Assembly: GCF_035934735.1 (NCBI RefSeq)
Contig: NZ_CP142396.1
Span: forward strand, 1,674,001-1,738,000
Length of the DNA: 64,000 bases
Source: Sedimentibacter sp. MB31-C6
GTDB lineage: Bacteria > Bacillota > Clostridia > Tissierellales > Sedimentibacteraceae
Direction of reading: 5' to 3'
The position numbers were made by a program, and so were the translations under genes. This document shows positions 9,212-18,900 of this stretch, piece by piece. How positions within the stretch are numbered: the first letter of the stretch is position 1; each line of letters opens with the position of its first letter. The notes beneath the pieces are model-generated. The model ran no database searches. It had not been told where the DNA came from and saw only the letters and a list, made by a program, of their open reading frames with translations.

Positions 9212-10047
9212 TGAAAAATAAAAGCATTAAAATAAATTTTAGTTTAATAATAGGTATTATTTTAGTTTTATGTGTTTTAATTACATGGGTATTATCCTTT
9301 TTTTATATGCCATTTTCACCTAATGAAATGAATATTTCTGAAAGATTTCATATGCCTGAAATAAGTGCAGAACATATTCTTGGAACAGATAATTTCGGTA
9401 GAGATATATTAAGCAGAATAATGGTAGGATCAAGAACTGTTCTTCTAGTCGGTATTGGTTCAGTAGGTTTAGGGGCAGTCGTAGGAATTGCATTAGGAGC
9501 ATTAGCAACGATATTTAAAAAGGTGGTTGGTTCTATAATTATGAGAATTATGGATGGACTTATGGCTTTTCCAGGTATTCTACTTGCTATGATGCTCGTT
9601 ACAGTAGTTGGAAGAGGCTCCCAAGGAGCTATTATTGCTATAAGTATTTTTATGATTCCTACATTTGCAAGGTTGGTTAATTCAATGATGCTGGATACTG
9701 AAAGCCTTTTGTATATTAAGGCAGCTAAAAGTTATGGAAGTTCAAATGGTGAAATATTTTTTAAACATTATATTCCTGCTATGCTTCCAAGACTTATTAC
9801 GCAATTTAGTTCAGCAGTAGGTTCGGCAGTTATGATTGAAACTTCACTGTCATTTCTTGGACTTGGGATACAACCTCCAAATGCAAGCTGGGGATTGATG
9901 TTAAGTGAGTCAAGGCAGTTTTTTTTACAATATCCATATCTTGCAGTAGCACCAGGAATTGCGATAATTATAACTGTTTTAGGGTTTAATTTGATTGGAG
10001 ACGGATTGAATGACATCCTTATACACAGGAGGTCTGAAAATGAATGA
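9211..10047 (+). CDS. Peptide ABC transporter permease (DppC/OppC-like)
   Basis: 278 residues. Its N-terminal OppC_N-type segment is followed by HILGTDNFGRDILSRIMVGSR, split here only by reading, a hallmark of DppC/OppC proteins. The EAA loop is present around YIKAAKSYGSSNGEIFF. Translational coupling is likely on both sides: a one-base overlap with the upstream permease gene and an eight-base overlap with the downstream ATPase gene. Confidence 0.9.
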   Translation: MKNKSIKINFSLIIGIILVLCVLITWVLSFFYMPFSPNEMNISERFHMPEISAEHILGTDNFGRDILSRIMVGSRTVLLVGIGSVGLGAVVGIALGALATIFKKVVGSIIMRIMDGLMAFPGILLAMMLVTVVGRGSQGAIIAISIFMIPTFARLVNSMMLDTESLLYIKAAKSYGSSNGEIFFKHYIPAMLPRLITQFSSAVGSAVMIETSLSFLGLGIQPPNASWGLMLSESRQFFLQYPYLAVAPGIAIIITVLGFNLIGDGLNDILIHRRSENE

Positions 10048-10987
10048 AATAGTAAAATTAAATAATTTAAATATAAAAGTTAATAAACATAATACATTAG
10101 TTAATAATGTTTCTTTAAAAATCAAAAAGGGAGAAATATACGGGTTAGTAGGAGAATCAGGTTCTGGCAAAACCCTGACAGCTAAGGCAATTATTAATTT
10201 ACTTCCAGATAATCTTAGTTATAGTGCAGATGAAATTTGTATTGATGGAGAAAATATTAATAATATATCAAAATTAGATAAAAAATCACTTATAGGTAAA
10301 AATATTGGTTTTATACCACAAAATACAATCTTCTTTTTACATCCAATGATAAAAATTAAGAATCAAATTAGTGATGGTTATATAAAACATATGAAAAGAA
10401 GCAAAACAGAAGGATTGAAAAAAGCTTCAGAAATATTAAAGAAGGTTGGATTTAATGATCCTAATACTATATTAAATTATTATCCATGGCAATTAAGTGG
10501 TGGGATGAGACAAAGAGTTAATATAGCAATGGCAATTATGAACGACCCAAAGCTTATAATTGCAGATGAACCAACTACTGCTTTAGATAGTACAATACAA
10601 AGGCAGGTTATTGAATTGTTTAAAACTATAAATGAAGAAATGGGTATATCAATACTCATGATTTCTCATGACTTAGGTTTAATTAAGCATTATTGTCATA
10701 GTTTATCTGTTATGTATGCTGGACAAATAGTTGAATCTGGTTTAGCAGATGAAGTTTTTAATAATCCTAAGCATCCATATACCGAATTATTAATAAAAAT
10801 TATACCTTCATTTAAAATTAAAAAGAATAAACCTCTTTCTGAAATTCCTGGGTATGTTCAGGAAATAGGAAGAGAAAGAGAAGGATGTATATTTATGGAC
10901 AGATGCCCTAAAGCAATGGATATTTGCTCTAAAAGTGTTTCAGAATATAACATAAACAATCATTATTATAAATGTAATATTGAGTGA
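10040..10987 (+). CDS. Peptide ABC transporter ATP-binding protein (DppD/OppD-like)
   Basis: 315 residues from the ATG at 10040, which has GGAGG 7 bases upstream (10028-10032); the longer open frame to 10010 lacks a ribosome binding site. Walker A is GESGSGKT, the signature LSGGMRQRV, Walker B LIIADEPTTALD. The C-terminal extension typical of OppD is present, with the Cys pattern GCIFMDRCPKAMDIC and a later KCN; in relatives this region binds peptide-transporter partners or an Fe-S cluster. It pairs with the following OppF-like ATPase. Confidence 0.9.
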   Translation: MNEIVKLNNLNIKVNKHNTLVNNVSLKIKKGEIYGLVGESGSGKTLTAKAIINLLPDNLSYSADEICIDGENINNISKLDKKSLIGKNIGFIPQNTIFFLHPMIKIKNQISDGYIKHMKRSKTEGLKKASEILKKVGFNDPNTILNYYPWQLSGGMRQRVNIAMAIMNDPKLIIADEPTTALDSTIQRQVIELFKTINEEMGISILMISHDLGLIKHYCHSLSVMYAGQIVESGLADEVFNNPKHPYTELLIKIIPSFKIKKNKPLSEIPGYVQEIGREREGCIFMDRCPKAMDICSKSVSEYNINNHYYKCNIE

Positions 10988-10998
10988 AGAGGTTAATT

Positions 10999-11799
10999 AT
11001 GAAAAATAGCAATATAGTGCTTTCTGTAAAAAATATAAGAAAAGAATTTATAGTTAAAAAACATTTTTTAACTGGAAAAGTTAAAGATAAGGTTGTAGCT
11101 GTTAAAAATGTAAGTTTTTCAATACAAGAAGGTAAAACTTTGGGGATAGTTGGAGAGTCCGGAAGCGGTAAGTCTACAACCGGTGAAATTACAGGTGGAT
11201 TGATGAAACCTACTTATGGCAAGGTTTTTTATAAAAATAAAAATATATATGAAATAACTAAAAAGGAATTTCAAGAATATAGGAAAAATGTGCAATTTAT
11301 TTTTCAAGACCCTAAAGGTTCAATGGATCCAAACTATAAAATTTCTGATATAATTGCTGAGCCTTTACTAACATTAAACATTTGCAATAATAAAAGGGAA
11401 GCTTTAAAGTTAGTTGATGAAATATTAAGTAAAGTAGGACTAGATGATAATATTAAAAATAAATATCCATCAGAAATTAGTGGAGGGCAATGTCAAAGAG
11501 CAGCTATAGCCAGAGCTTTAGTTGTTAATCCAAGTGTTATTATTTGTGATGAGCCTGTATCTGCACTTGACGTATCTATTCAAGCACAAATTCTTAATTT
11601 ACTTAAAAAACTTCAAAAAGAATATAATATATCATATATTTTTATATCTCATGATATTGGTGTTGTAAATTTTATGGCTGATAAAATAATGGTAATGAAA
11701 GACGGTAATGTAGTTGAAATGAATGAAGCGAAACAAGTATTGCTTCACCCTAAACAAAAATATACTAAAAAATTAATAGACAGCGCTTTTATAAATTAA
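10999..11799 (+). CDS. Peptide ABC transporter ATP-binding protein (DppF/OppF-like)
   Basis: 266 residues from ATG 10999, chosen because AGAGG lies 6 bases upstream inside an alternative GTG-started extension. Walker A is GESGSGKST, signature ISGGQCQRAAIA, Walker B VIICDEPVSALD. It is shorter than many OppF proteins and lacks the full Cys-bearing C-terminal extension present in its partner. It is the last gene of the operon. Confidence 0.9.
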   Translation: MKNSNIVLSVKNIRKEFIVKKHFLTGKVKDKVVAVKNVSFSIQEGKTLGIVGESGSGKSTTGEITGGLMKPTYGKVFYKNKNIYEITKKEFQEYRKNVQFIFQDPKGSMDPNYKISDIIAEPLLTLNICNNKREALKLVDEILSKVGLDDNIKNKYPSEISGGQCQRAAIARALVVNPSVIICDEPVSALDVSIQAQILNLLKKLQKEYNISYIFISHDIGVVNFMADKIMVMKDGNVVEMNEAKQVLLHPKQKYTKKLIDSAFIN

Positions 11800-11802
11800 A
11801 AC

Positions 11803-11892
11803 GTAGGGACGCATTGCATGCGTACCGATTGTAATACATGCACCTTGTAATACATGCACCCCAAATGTAGGGGACGCATTGCATGCGTACCG
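11803..11892. repeat. Pair of short GC-rich repeats around a 16-base tandem repeat
   Basis: A unit GTAGGGACGCATTGCATGCG plus TACCG (11803-11827) recurs at 11867-11892 with one extra G. Between them TGTAATACATGCACC occurs twice (11830-11844 and 11846-11860). The unit contains the palindrome ACGCATTGCATGCGT-like core and resembles small dispersed intergenic repeats of clostridial genomes. It stands out in GC content from the surrounding DNA. Confidence 0.7.
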
Positions 11893-11924
11893 CACCACAT
11901 AATATTAAAAATAAGGAATTATCT

Positions 11925-12671
11925 ATGGAAATAACATTAAAAGAAAATGAAAAAATTGAAGATTTACAATGTAACAATTTAAAAATTATTCAAAATAAAA
12001 AATGGTTTTGTTTTGGAATGGATGCAGTCCTCTTAACCAATTATTGTGATGTACGTAAAAATTCTCATATTGTTGATTTAGGCACAGGAACAGGGATAAT
12101 ACCTATTTTATTAAGTGGAAAAAAGGAATATTCGAAGGCTTATGGAATAGAAATTCAAGATGAAGTTGCAGAAATGGCTAAGAGAAGTGTATTATTGAAT
12201 AACCTACAGGAAAAAATAGAAATTTTAAATTTGGATTTAAATAAAGTTACTGAATTTTTAGAACCATATTCCTTCGATGCGGTAATATCAAACCCTCCAT
12301 ATAAATTGAATAATAGCGGAATTGTTAATCCTAGTGACAAAAAAGCTATATCTAGGCATGAAATTACATGTACATTAGAAGATGTAATAAGTACTGCAGC
12401 TAAATTACTAAAACAATATGGAAAGTTCTATATGGTTCATAGACCTGATAGGTTAGCAGATATAATGTGCCTTTTGCGAAAATATAAATTAGAACCAAAG
12501 CAAATAAGATTTGTTCATTCAAAATCAGGAAAAAAGCCTAATATGATATTGATACGCGCATCTAAATATGGCAATCCTGAATTGAAATTTGACCCGCCAT
12601 TGTATATCTATAATGATGATGGAACTTATACAAAAGATATTTATAAAATATATGGAATGAATAATAGTTAA
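11925..12671 (+). CDS. tRNA1(Val) adenine-N6 methyltransferase-like (TrmN6/YabB)
   Basis: 248 residues from ATG 11925, with AAGGA 7 bases upstream; the open frame extends back into the repeat at 11883 but has no binding site there. The AdoMet-binding motif is DLGTGTGIIPILL and the catalytic motif is SNPPY, the combination used by N6-adenine methyltransferases. The N-terminal block KKWFCFGMDAVLLTNYC is characteristic of the YabB/TrmN6 family, which modifies A37 of tRNA(Val). It could instead be a related small-molecule methylase. Confidence 0.8.
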   Translation: MEITLKENEKIEDLQCNNLKIIQNKKWFCFGMDAVLLTNYCDVRKNSHIVDLGTGTGIIPILLSGKKEYSKAYGIEIQDEVAEMAKRSVLLNNLQEKIEILNLDLNKVTEFLEPYSFDAVISNPPYKLNNSGIVNPSDKKAISRHEITCTLEDVISTAAKLLKQYGKFYMVHRPDRLADIMCLLRKYKLEPKQIRFVHSKSGKKPNMILIRASKYGNPELKFDPPLYIYNDDGTYTKDIYKIYGMNNS

Positions 12672-12674
12672 TAG

Positions 12675-12735
12675 AGATTTTTCTCTGCATTCATACACAT
12701 TATTGTTTCTGAGAGCAGAGAAAAATCTTTATTTT
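12675..12735. terminator. Hairpin terminator between convergent genes
   Basis: AGATTTTTCTCTGC (12675-12688) pairs perfectly with GCAGAGAAAAATCT (12715-12728) around a 26-base loop, followed by TTATTTTTTT. It overlaps the last bases of the convergent YibE/F gene. Confidence 0.7.
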
Positions 12736-13916
12736 TTTAATTCGTTTTCGGATAAAATAAAATTTTTATTATTATGGTTATAAACATATGCTGCGAAAAA
12801 AGAAGTAATTGGTATAGCAAATAAAATACCCATGCTTCCAATAATAGCTTGCATTACTTCAAAAACAATCATTTCTAAATTAAATAGTAATAAAATATCC
12901 TTGTAGTTAACTACTAACAACAAAACAACTGATAATGAACTGCCTATATAAGCTAATATTAATGTATTTGTCATAGTACCAATGGCATCCTGACCAATAT
13001 TCAGTCCGGATTTAAGCATAGTTTTAAAGTTTTTGTTAATCATATTTTCTGATAACTCATTCATAGCTGATGCAATCGACATTGATACATCCATTACAGC
13101 TCCAAGGGATCCTATAACAATACTGCTCCAAAGAATTGCTATAAGGTCAATAGGCTTGTCCGGATTTATCATTAGTAAAAACATTGATTCTTCATCAATT
13201 AATCCTGTTAAATGTAGAAACTTACTTATTATTAAGGCAAACAATCCAGCTATAAAAAGGCCACCTAAATTCCCTATAATTGCGCATAATGTTTTTTTAT
13301 TTGCTCCATTTATAATAAGTAAATTCATAAATATAATAAATATACTTACTATAGTTGAATTTAAATAAATATTGTTGCCTTTAAGTATAGATGGAACAAA
13401 TACCATAAAAATTGCTAGGCATGTAAAAATAAGAGAAATTATAGTATTAACTCCTTTTTTGTGTCCAAATATAATAAGAAGAACAAAAAAGCTAATTAAA
13501 AGCCAAATAAGAATATTACTTCTGTCATATTCAATAAAAGTCCAAACTTCTTCTTCTCCTGTTCTAGATAATAAAGAAGATAAAAGAATATTATCTCCAG
13601 GTTCGATTTCCTTCGGATTAACTGCAATATTTTCATCAATGTATTGAATAGCTTCAATTGTACTTTCTTCAATATCATCATCTGATATTTTCGCTTTAAA
13701 CTTAATAGTAGTACTTGACATACTTTCATAACCATAATCTAAAGTTTCTACCTTTTTATCTTCTATCGAAATAACTTGAGCTTTATACGATTTCTGATAA
13801 CTTTCGTCGTTGAAATTTGTTTTATTAATGTTATAACCAGCTATAATGAAAACTATAGAAAATAATATTGTAGCTATATAGATAATTGTGTTTTTATATG
13901 ATTTAATAAAATGCAT
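12729..13916 (-). CDS. YibE/F family membrane protein
   Basis: 395 residues: one N-terminal membrane anchor, a periplasm-side or extracellular region of about 100 residues, then seven to eight membrane segments. The YibE/F family text is recognisable in DEESMFLLMINPDKPIDL and GQDAIGTMTNTLILAYIG. GAGAGG precedes the ATG. The molecular function of the family is not established. It is transcribed alone or from a promoter in the short gap to the Rieske oxidoreductase gene. Confidence 0.85.
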   Translation of the reverse strand: MHFIKSYKNTIIYIATILFSIVFIIAGYNINKTNFNDESYQKSYKAQVISIEDKKVETLDYGYESMSSTTIKFKAKISDDDIEESTIEAIQYIDENIAVNPKEIEPGDNILLSSLLSRTGEEEVWTFIEYDRSNILIWLLISFFVLLIIFGHKKGVNTIISLIFTCLAIFMVFVPSILKGNNIYLNSTIVSIFIIFMNLLIINGANKKTLCAIIGNLGGLFIAGLFALIISKFLHLTGLIDEESMFLLMINPDKPIDLIAILWSSIVIGSLGAVMDVSMSIASAMNELSENMINKNFKTMLKSGLNIGQDAIGTMTNTLILAYIGSSLSVVLLLVVNYKDILLLFNLEMIVFEVMQAIIGSMGILFAIPITSFFAAYVYNHNNKNFILSENELKK

Positions 13917-14005
13917 ATGTTACCTCTCAATAATTTTATAAACTAAATTTAATAAGAGTATAACATATGAAGTTTTATTTTAAAACAGCAAAAATTCAAG
14001 TAGTT

Positions 14006-15529
14006 TTAATTTTTTTCAATTTTTATTTTATCCAAAGGGTAAACGGATGGACCTTCTAATATATTTCCTCTTATATCAAATCTGGAACCATGGCATTCAC
14101 AATCCCATGTCTTTTCTGCTTCGTTGAAGGATACTCCGCATTTCATATGTTTGCAAACTGGGTTTATACAGAATAATTCACCTCGTTCATTTTTATAAAC
14201 GCCAACTTTTCTTCCATTATAGTTTATTATTTTTCCTTTTTCTTTTTCTATTTCAAATAAATTTTCCGGAACTGGCTTAATTCTTTTAAGGAAGCCTGAT
14301 GCAATATACATACTAGATGAAAGAAACTCTTTAGAAGATAACAAGGGTGTAATTCTTGATGGATTGTATATTTCAGAGTAATCATCATCTATATTCAATA
14401 TTTTATTACTAAGTATTAAAGCTGCAGCTGCTGAGTGAGTCATACCCCACTTTTTAAAACCTGTTGCTACATATATATTTTCAATGTTGTCTGAATATCT
14501 TCCTATATAGGGAATTTTGTCATATGTTATACAGTCTTGAGTTGACCATTTGGATAAAATTTGTGGATTTTTGAAATTATTCTTTAAAAAAGTTTCTAAT
14601 TCCTTATAAGCATTTTCTTCGTTGTCTTTTGCACCAGCTCTATGATTAGCACCAGATAATATTAAAATATTATCATTGTTATCATAATGATATTTCATAG
14701 AATAAATAGGATCAGTAGGATTTATATACATTCCTTCAAAGGAAGCTGAATCGGTTTTTGCTGCAATGACATAAGATTTTTCCTGATAAAGTCTTAAAAA
14801 AAACAAGCCCATATTGTCCTCGAAAGGATAGTGAGTTGTAACGACAATTTTGTTAGCATAAATATTACCTTCTTCTGTTTTTACAACATGGTAATCACTG
14901 TGTGGTTCGATGCTTATAGCTCTAATATTTTCGTAAATCTCACAATAATCCAATAAAATATTATAAAGACTGTATAAGTACTTTAAAGGATTAAATTGTC
15001 CTTGGTTTTTTATACCTATGGCACCCAATGGTTTAACAGGCAAAGGTGCGTCTTCTGTATAAAAACCATCTATATTAAGTAACTTATATGCTTCTAATTC
15101 TGCTTTTAAAATTTTAAGTTCATTTTCCTTTGTTGTATAAACATAAGCTGTTTGTTCTTTATAATCACACTGAATATTATTTTCTGTAATTATATTTTTA
15201 ATTAGATTTAATCCTTCAACATTAGCTTTTAAATATTGTCTAGCTTCATCTATACTAAAGCTATTTATTAAGTAATCGTATATTAAATTATGTTGCACAG
15301 TTATTTTTGCTGTTGTATATCCTGAAACACCATAACCTAAATTTGTTCCTTCAATTATAGCGATTTTGTATCCGCTGTTTCTAAGTAAATATGCAGTATT
15401 TAAACCTGTTAAACCTGCACCTATTATAAGCAAATCATATTTTTTGTCTATCAAATCTTTTTTATCATATTTTGTTTCCTTTTTATTAGTAGCAGTTTCA
15501 TGCCAATATGAATTTCTTGGATATACCAT
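14006..15529 (-). CDS. FAD-dependent oxidoreductase with C-terminal Rieske 2Fe-2S domain
   Basis: 507 residues. The N-terminal domain is a DAO-type FAD fold with dinucleotide motif LIIGAGLTGLNTAYLL near residue 35. Residues about 420-507 form a Rieske domain with ligands C-x-H (NPVCKHMKC) and C-x-x-H (CECHGSRF). Such fusions are found in Firmicutes with unknown substrates; electrons would pass between FAD and the cluster. AGAGGTGA precedes the ATG at 15529. It is encoded divergently from the ileS leader. Confidence 0.85.
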   Translation of the reverse strand: MVYPRNSYWHETATNKKETKYDKKDLIDKKYDLLIIGAGLTGLNTAYLLRNSGYKIAIIEGTNLGYGVSGYTTAKITVQHNLIYDYLINSFSIDEARQYLKANVEGLNLIKNIITENNIQCDYKEQTAYVYTTKENELKILKAELEAYKLLNIDGFYTEDAPLPVKPLGAIGIKNQGQFNPLKYLYSLYNILLDYCEIYENIRAISIEPHSDYHVVKTEEGNIYANKIVVTTHYPFEDNMGLFFLRLYQEKSYVIAAKTDSASFEGMYINPTDPIYSMKYHYDNNDNILILSGANHRAGAKDNEENAYKELETFLKNNFKNPQILSKWSTQDCITYDKIPYIGRYSDNIENIYVATGFKKWGMTHSAAAALILSNKILNIDDDYSEIYNPSRITPLLSSKEFLSSSMYIASGFLKRIKPVPENLFEIEKEKGKIINYNGRKVGVYKNERGELFCINPVCKHMKCGVSFNEAEKTWDCECHGSRFDIRGNILEGPSVYPLDKIKIEKN

Positions 15530-15646
15530 AAGTCACCTCTTAAAATTTTTTATAAATAAGTTAAATGCATATTTATTATTGTTTCAGAAAAGTTATGATA
15601 TATGCATGTCAATGAAAGACAATTAACAAAAAAATTATTTTATTCC

Positions 15647-15675
15647 TTGACATTATATTTAAATTAATATATCAT
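15647..15675 (+). promoter_or_regulatory. sigma-A promoter of ileS
   Basis: TTGACA (15647-15652), a 17-base spacer, and TATCAT (15670-15675). The predicted start near 15682 matches the 5' end of the T-box leader. Confidence 0.7.
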
Positions 15676-15681
15676 AATACA

Positions 15682-15940
15682 GAAACTATATAATTATTAA
15701 TAACTGTGATTGGAACAGTAGCTGTAGGAAGTATTTAAGAGAAATAATCATTTTGGTGAGAGGTTATAATTCTGAATACAGTAAAAATCATCCATGAGTT
15801 TAATTTCTGAATTAGCAGTAAGAAATTACGTATAAATGCGTTAAATTTTTGAGTGACATATATTTAATGTATTTATATGTAATTTGGGTGGTACCGCGTA
15901 TTTCGTCCCATGTCTTTGACATGGGACTTATATTTTTATG
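15682..15940 (+). promoter_or_regulatory. T-box leader controlling ileS
   Basis: The conserved T-box sequence TGGGTGGTACCGCG is at 15885-15898. It is followed by an intrinsic terminator: GTCCCATGTC (15905-15914) pairs with GACATGGGAC (15918-15927), then a T-rich run to 15937. The bulge reads UGGU, and its last base would pair with the A73 discriminator of tRNA(Ile). A candidate Ile specifier codon is ATC at 15787-15789, followed by the usual A. Uncharged tRNA(Ile) is expected to stabilise the antiterminator and switch on the synthetase. Confidence 0.9.
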
Positions 15941-15993
15941 TATATTTTATAATTTGTATATAATGTTTAAAATAATAACAGGAGGAAGACGAA

Positions 15994-18900
15994 ATGAAGC
16001 TATTTAAAGATATATCAAAGGTAGCATATAAAGATAACGAGCATGAAATATCACAATATTGGAAAAAAATAGACTTGTTAAATCAGAGTGTAGAAACTAG
16101 AAAAGAAAAACAACCATTTATTTTTTATGAAGGACCACCTACTGCAAACGGTAAGCCAGGCATCCATCACGTAATAGCAAGAACATTAAAGGATTCTGTT
16201 TGTAGATACAAAACCATGGAAGGATATCAGGTTAAAAGAAAAGCAGGATGGGATACCCATGGATTACCTGTTGAAATTGAAGTTGAAAAACAGCTTGGAT
16301 TAAAAGATAAACAAGATATCGAAAACTATGGTATAGCAGAGTTTAATAAAAAATGCAGAGAGTCTGTATTCACTTATGAAAGTCAATGGCGTCAAATGAC
16401 AGAACGAATGGCATATTTGATTGACCTTGACAATCCATATATAACACTTGATAACAATTATATTGAATCAGTATGGTGGATATTAGATAAATTTAACAAA
16501 GAAGGGTATATGTACGAAGGACATAAAATACTCCCATATTGTCCAAGATGTGGAACAGGTCTTGCTTCTCACGAAGTTGCTCAAGGTTATGAAGAAATAA
16601 AAACTGCTACGGCTTATGTTAAATTTAAGAAAAAAGATGCAGATGAGTATTTCATTGCATGGACAACAACTCCTTGGACTTTATTATCAAATGTTACATT
16701 AGCTGTGCATCCAGATGTTGAATATGTAAAAGTAAGAACAAAAGATAAGGAAGATGTAAAAGGAGAAGTATATTACTTAGCAAAAGCTTTAATAGATAAA
16801 GTAATAAATGAAGAATACGAAGTTCTTGAAGTGATGAAAGGCAAGGACTTAGAATATCTGGAATACGAACAACTTATGCCTTTTGTCGAAATTCCTACAG
16901 GCAAAAAAGCATTTTATGTAACATGTGCTGACTATGTTACAACTGAAGATGGTACCGGTATAGTTCATACTGCACCTGCTTTCGGTGAAGATGACTACAA
17001 TACTGGTGTGAGATATGGACTGCCTGTTGTTAACCCTGTAGATGATACAGGTAGATTCAGAGGAACACCTTGGACAGAAATGTTTGTAATGGATGCAGAT
17101 CCAGCAATATTAAAATGGCTTAGACAAGAAGGAAAATTATTTAAAAAAGAAACAATTCTCCATAATTATCCTCATTGCTGGAGATGTCATACTCCTTTAT
17201 TATATTATGCTAGACCGAGCTGGTATATTCAAATGACAAAATTAAAGGATAAACTTATAGAAAATAATAATCAAGTTGAATGGTATCCTGATTTTGTTGG
17301 TGAAAAAAGATTTGGCAATTGGCTTGAAAACTTAAATGATTGGGCAATTTCTAGAAGTCGTTATTGGGGAACTCCATTACCATTGTGGAGATGTACATGT
17401 GGTCATATTGAAAGTATTGGTTCAAGAAAAGAATTAGCAGAAAAAGCTATAGAAGAAGTAGACGAAAAAACAATTGAACTTCATAGACCGTTTGTTGATG
17501 ACATTCATATAGTTTGTCCTGATTGTGGTAAGCATATGACAAGGGTTAAGGATGTAATAGATTGTTGGTTTGATAGTGGTTCAATGCCATTTGCACAACA
17601 ACATTATCCTTTTGAAAATAAAGAAAATTTTGATGAACTTTTTCCAGCTGATTTTATATGTGAAGGTATAGATCAAACGAGAGGATGGTTCTATTCATTA
17701 ATTGCTATATCAACCTTTGTTAAAGGTCAATCACCATATAAGAGGGTTCTTGTAAATGACTTGATTCTCGATAAGTTTGGCAAGAAAATGTCTAAATCTA
17801 AAGGTAATACTGTTGATCCATTTGAATTGTTTGATAAATACGGAGCAGATGCATTAAGATGGTATTTGTTATATGTATCACCTGCATGGTCTCCTACTAA
17901 GTTTGATGAAGATGGATTAAAGGAAGTATTAAGTAAGTTCTTTGGTACTATTAAAAATGTGTATAATTTCTTTACATTGTATGCTAATACTGACTCAGTT
18001 AATCCTAAAGAATTCTTTGTAGATTATAAAGATAGACCTGAACTAGATAGATGGATTATTTCGAAGTATAATAATTTGGTTAAATATTGTAGAGAAAGTA
18101 TGGAAATATATGATTTAACTAAAACAGTTAGAGCTATACAAGAGTTTGTTAATGAAGAATTGTCTAACTGGTATATTAGACGTTCAAGAAGAAGATTCTG
18201 GGCAACAGAGTTAACAGAGGATAAAAAGGCAGTGTATAATACAACATATGAAATATTAGTTGGTATTGCACAATTAACTGCACCATTTGCTCCATATTTA
18301 TCAGAAGAAATATTTAGAAATCTTACTGGTGAAACTTCAGTGCATTTAAGCTATTATCCAGAAGTAAATGATAACTTAATAGATGAAAATGTTGAAAAAA
18401 GAATGGATTTAGTAAAAGAACTTGTTAAGTTAGGAAGAGCTTCTAGAGAAAATGCAAGAATAAAGGTTAGGCAGCCAATTAGTAAAATCCATATAGATGG
18501 TAAATATAAAGAACTTATTTCTGATTTAGTACCTCTTATAATGGAGGAATTAAATGTTAAAGAAGTAATTTTTGAAGAAGATTTAAATGAATTTATGGAT
18601 TTTTCATTAAAACCTAATTTTAAAGTAGCTGGACCTAAACTTGGTAGCAATGTAAAAGCCTTTGCTGGTGTATTAGCTAAAGCAGATGTTTTAGAAATAA
18701 TATCTAAAGTTCAGTCAGGAGAAAATTATGAACTAGAAGTAAATGGTGAAAAAATATATCTTGATGAAGAAATAATAGATATTCGTATATCTGCAAAAGA
18801 AGGATACAATGTATCAACTGGTAACAATTTATTTACTATAATTGACACAAACCTCACTCAAGAACTATTAGATGAAGGATATGCTAGGGAATTTATATCT

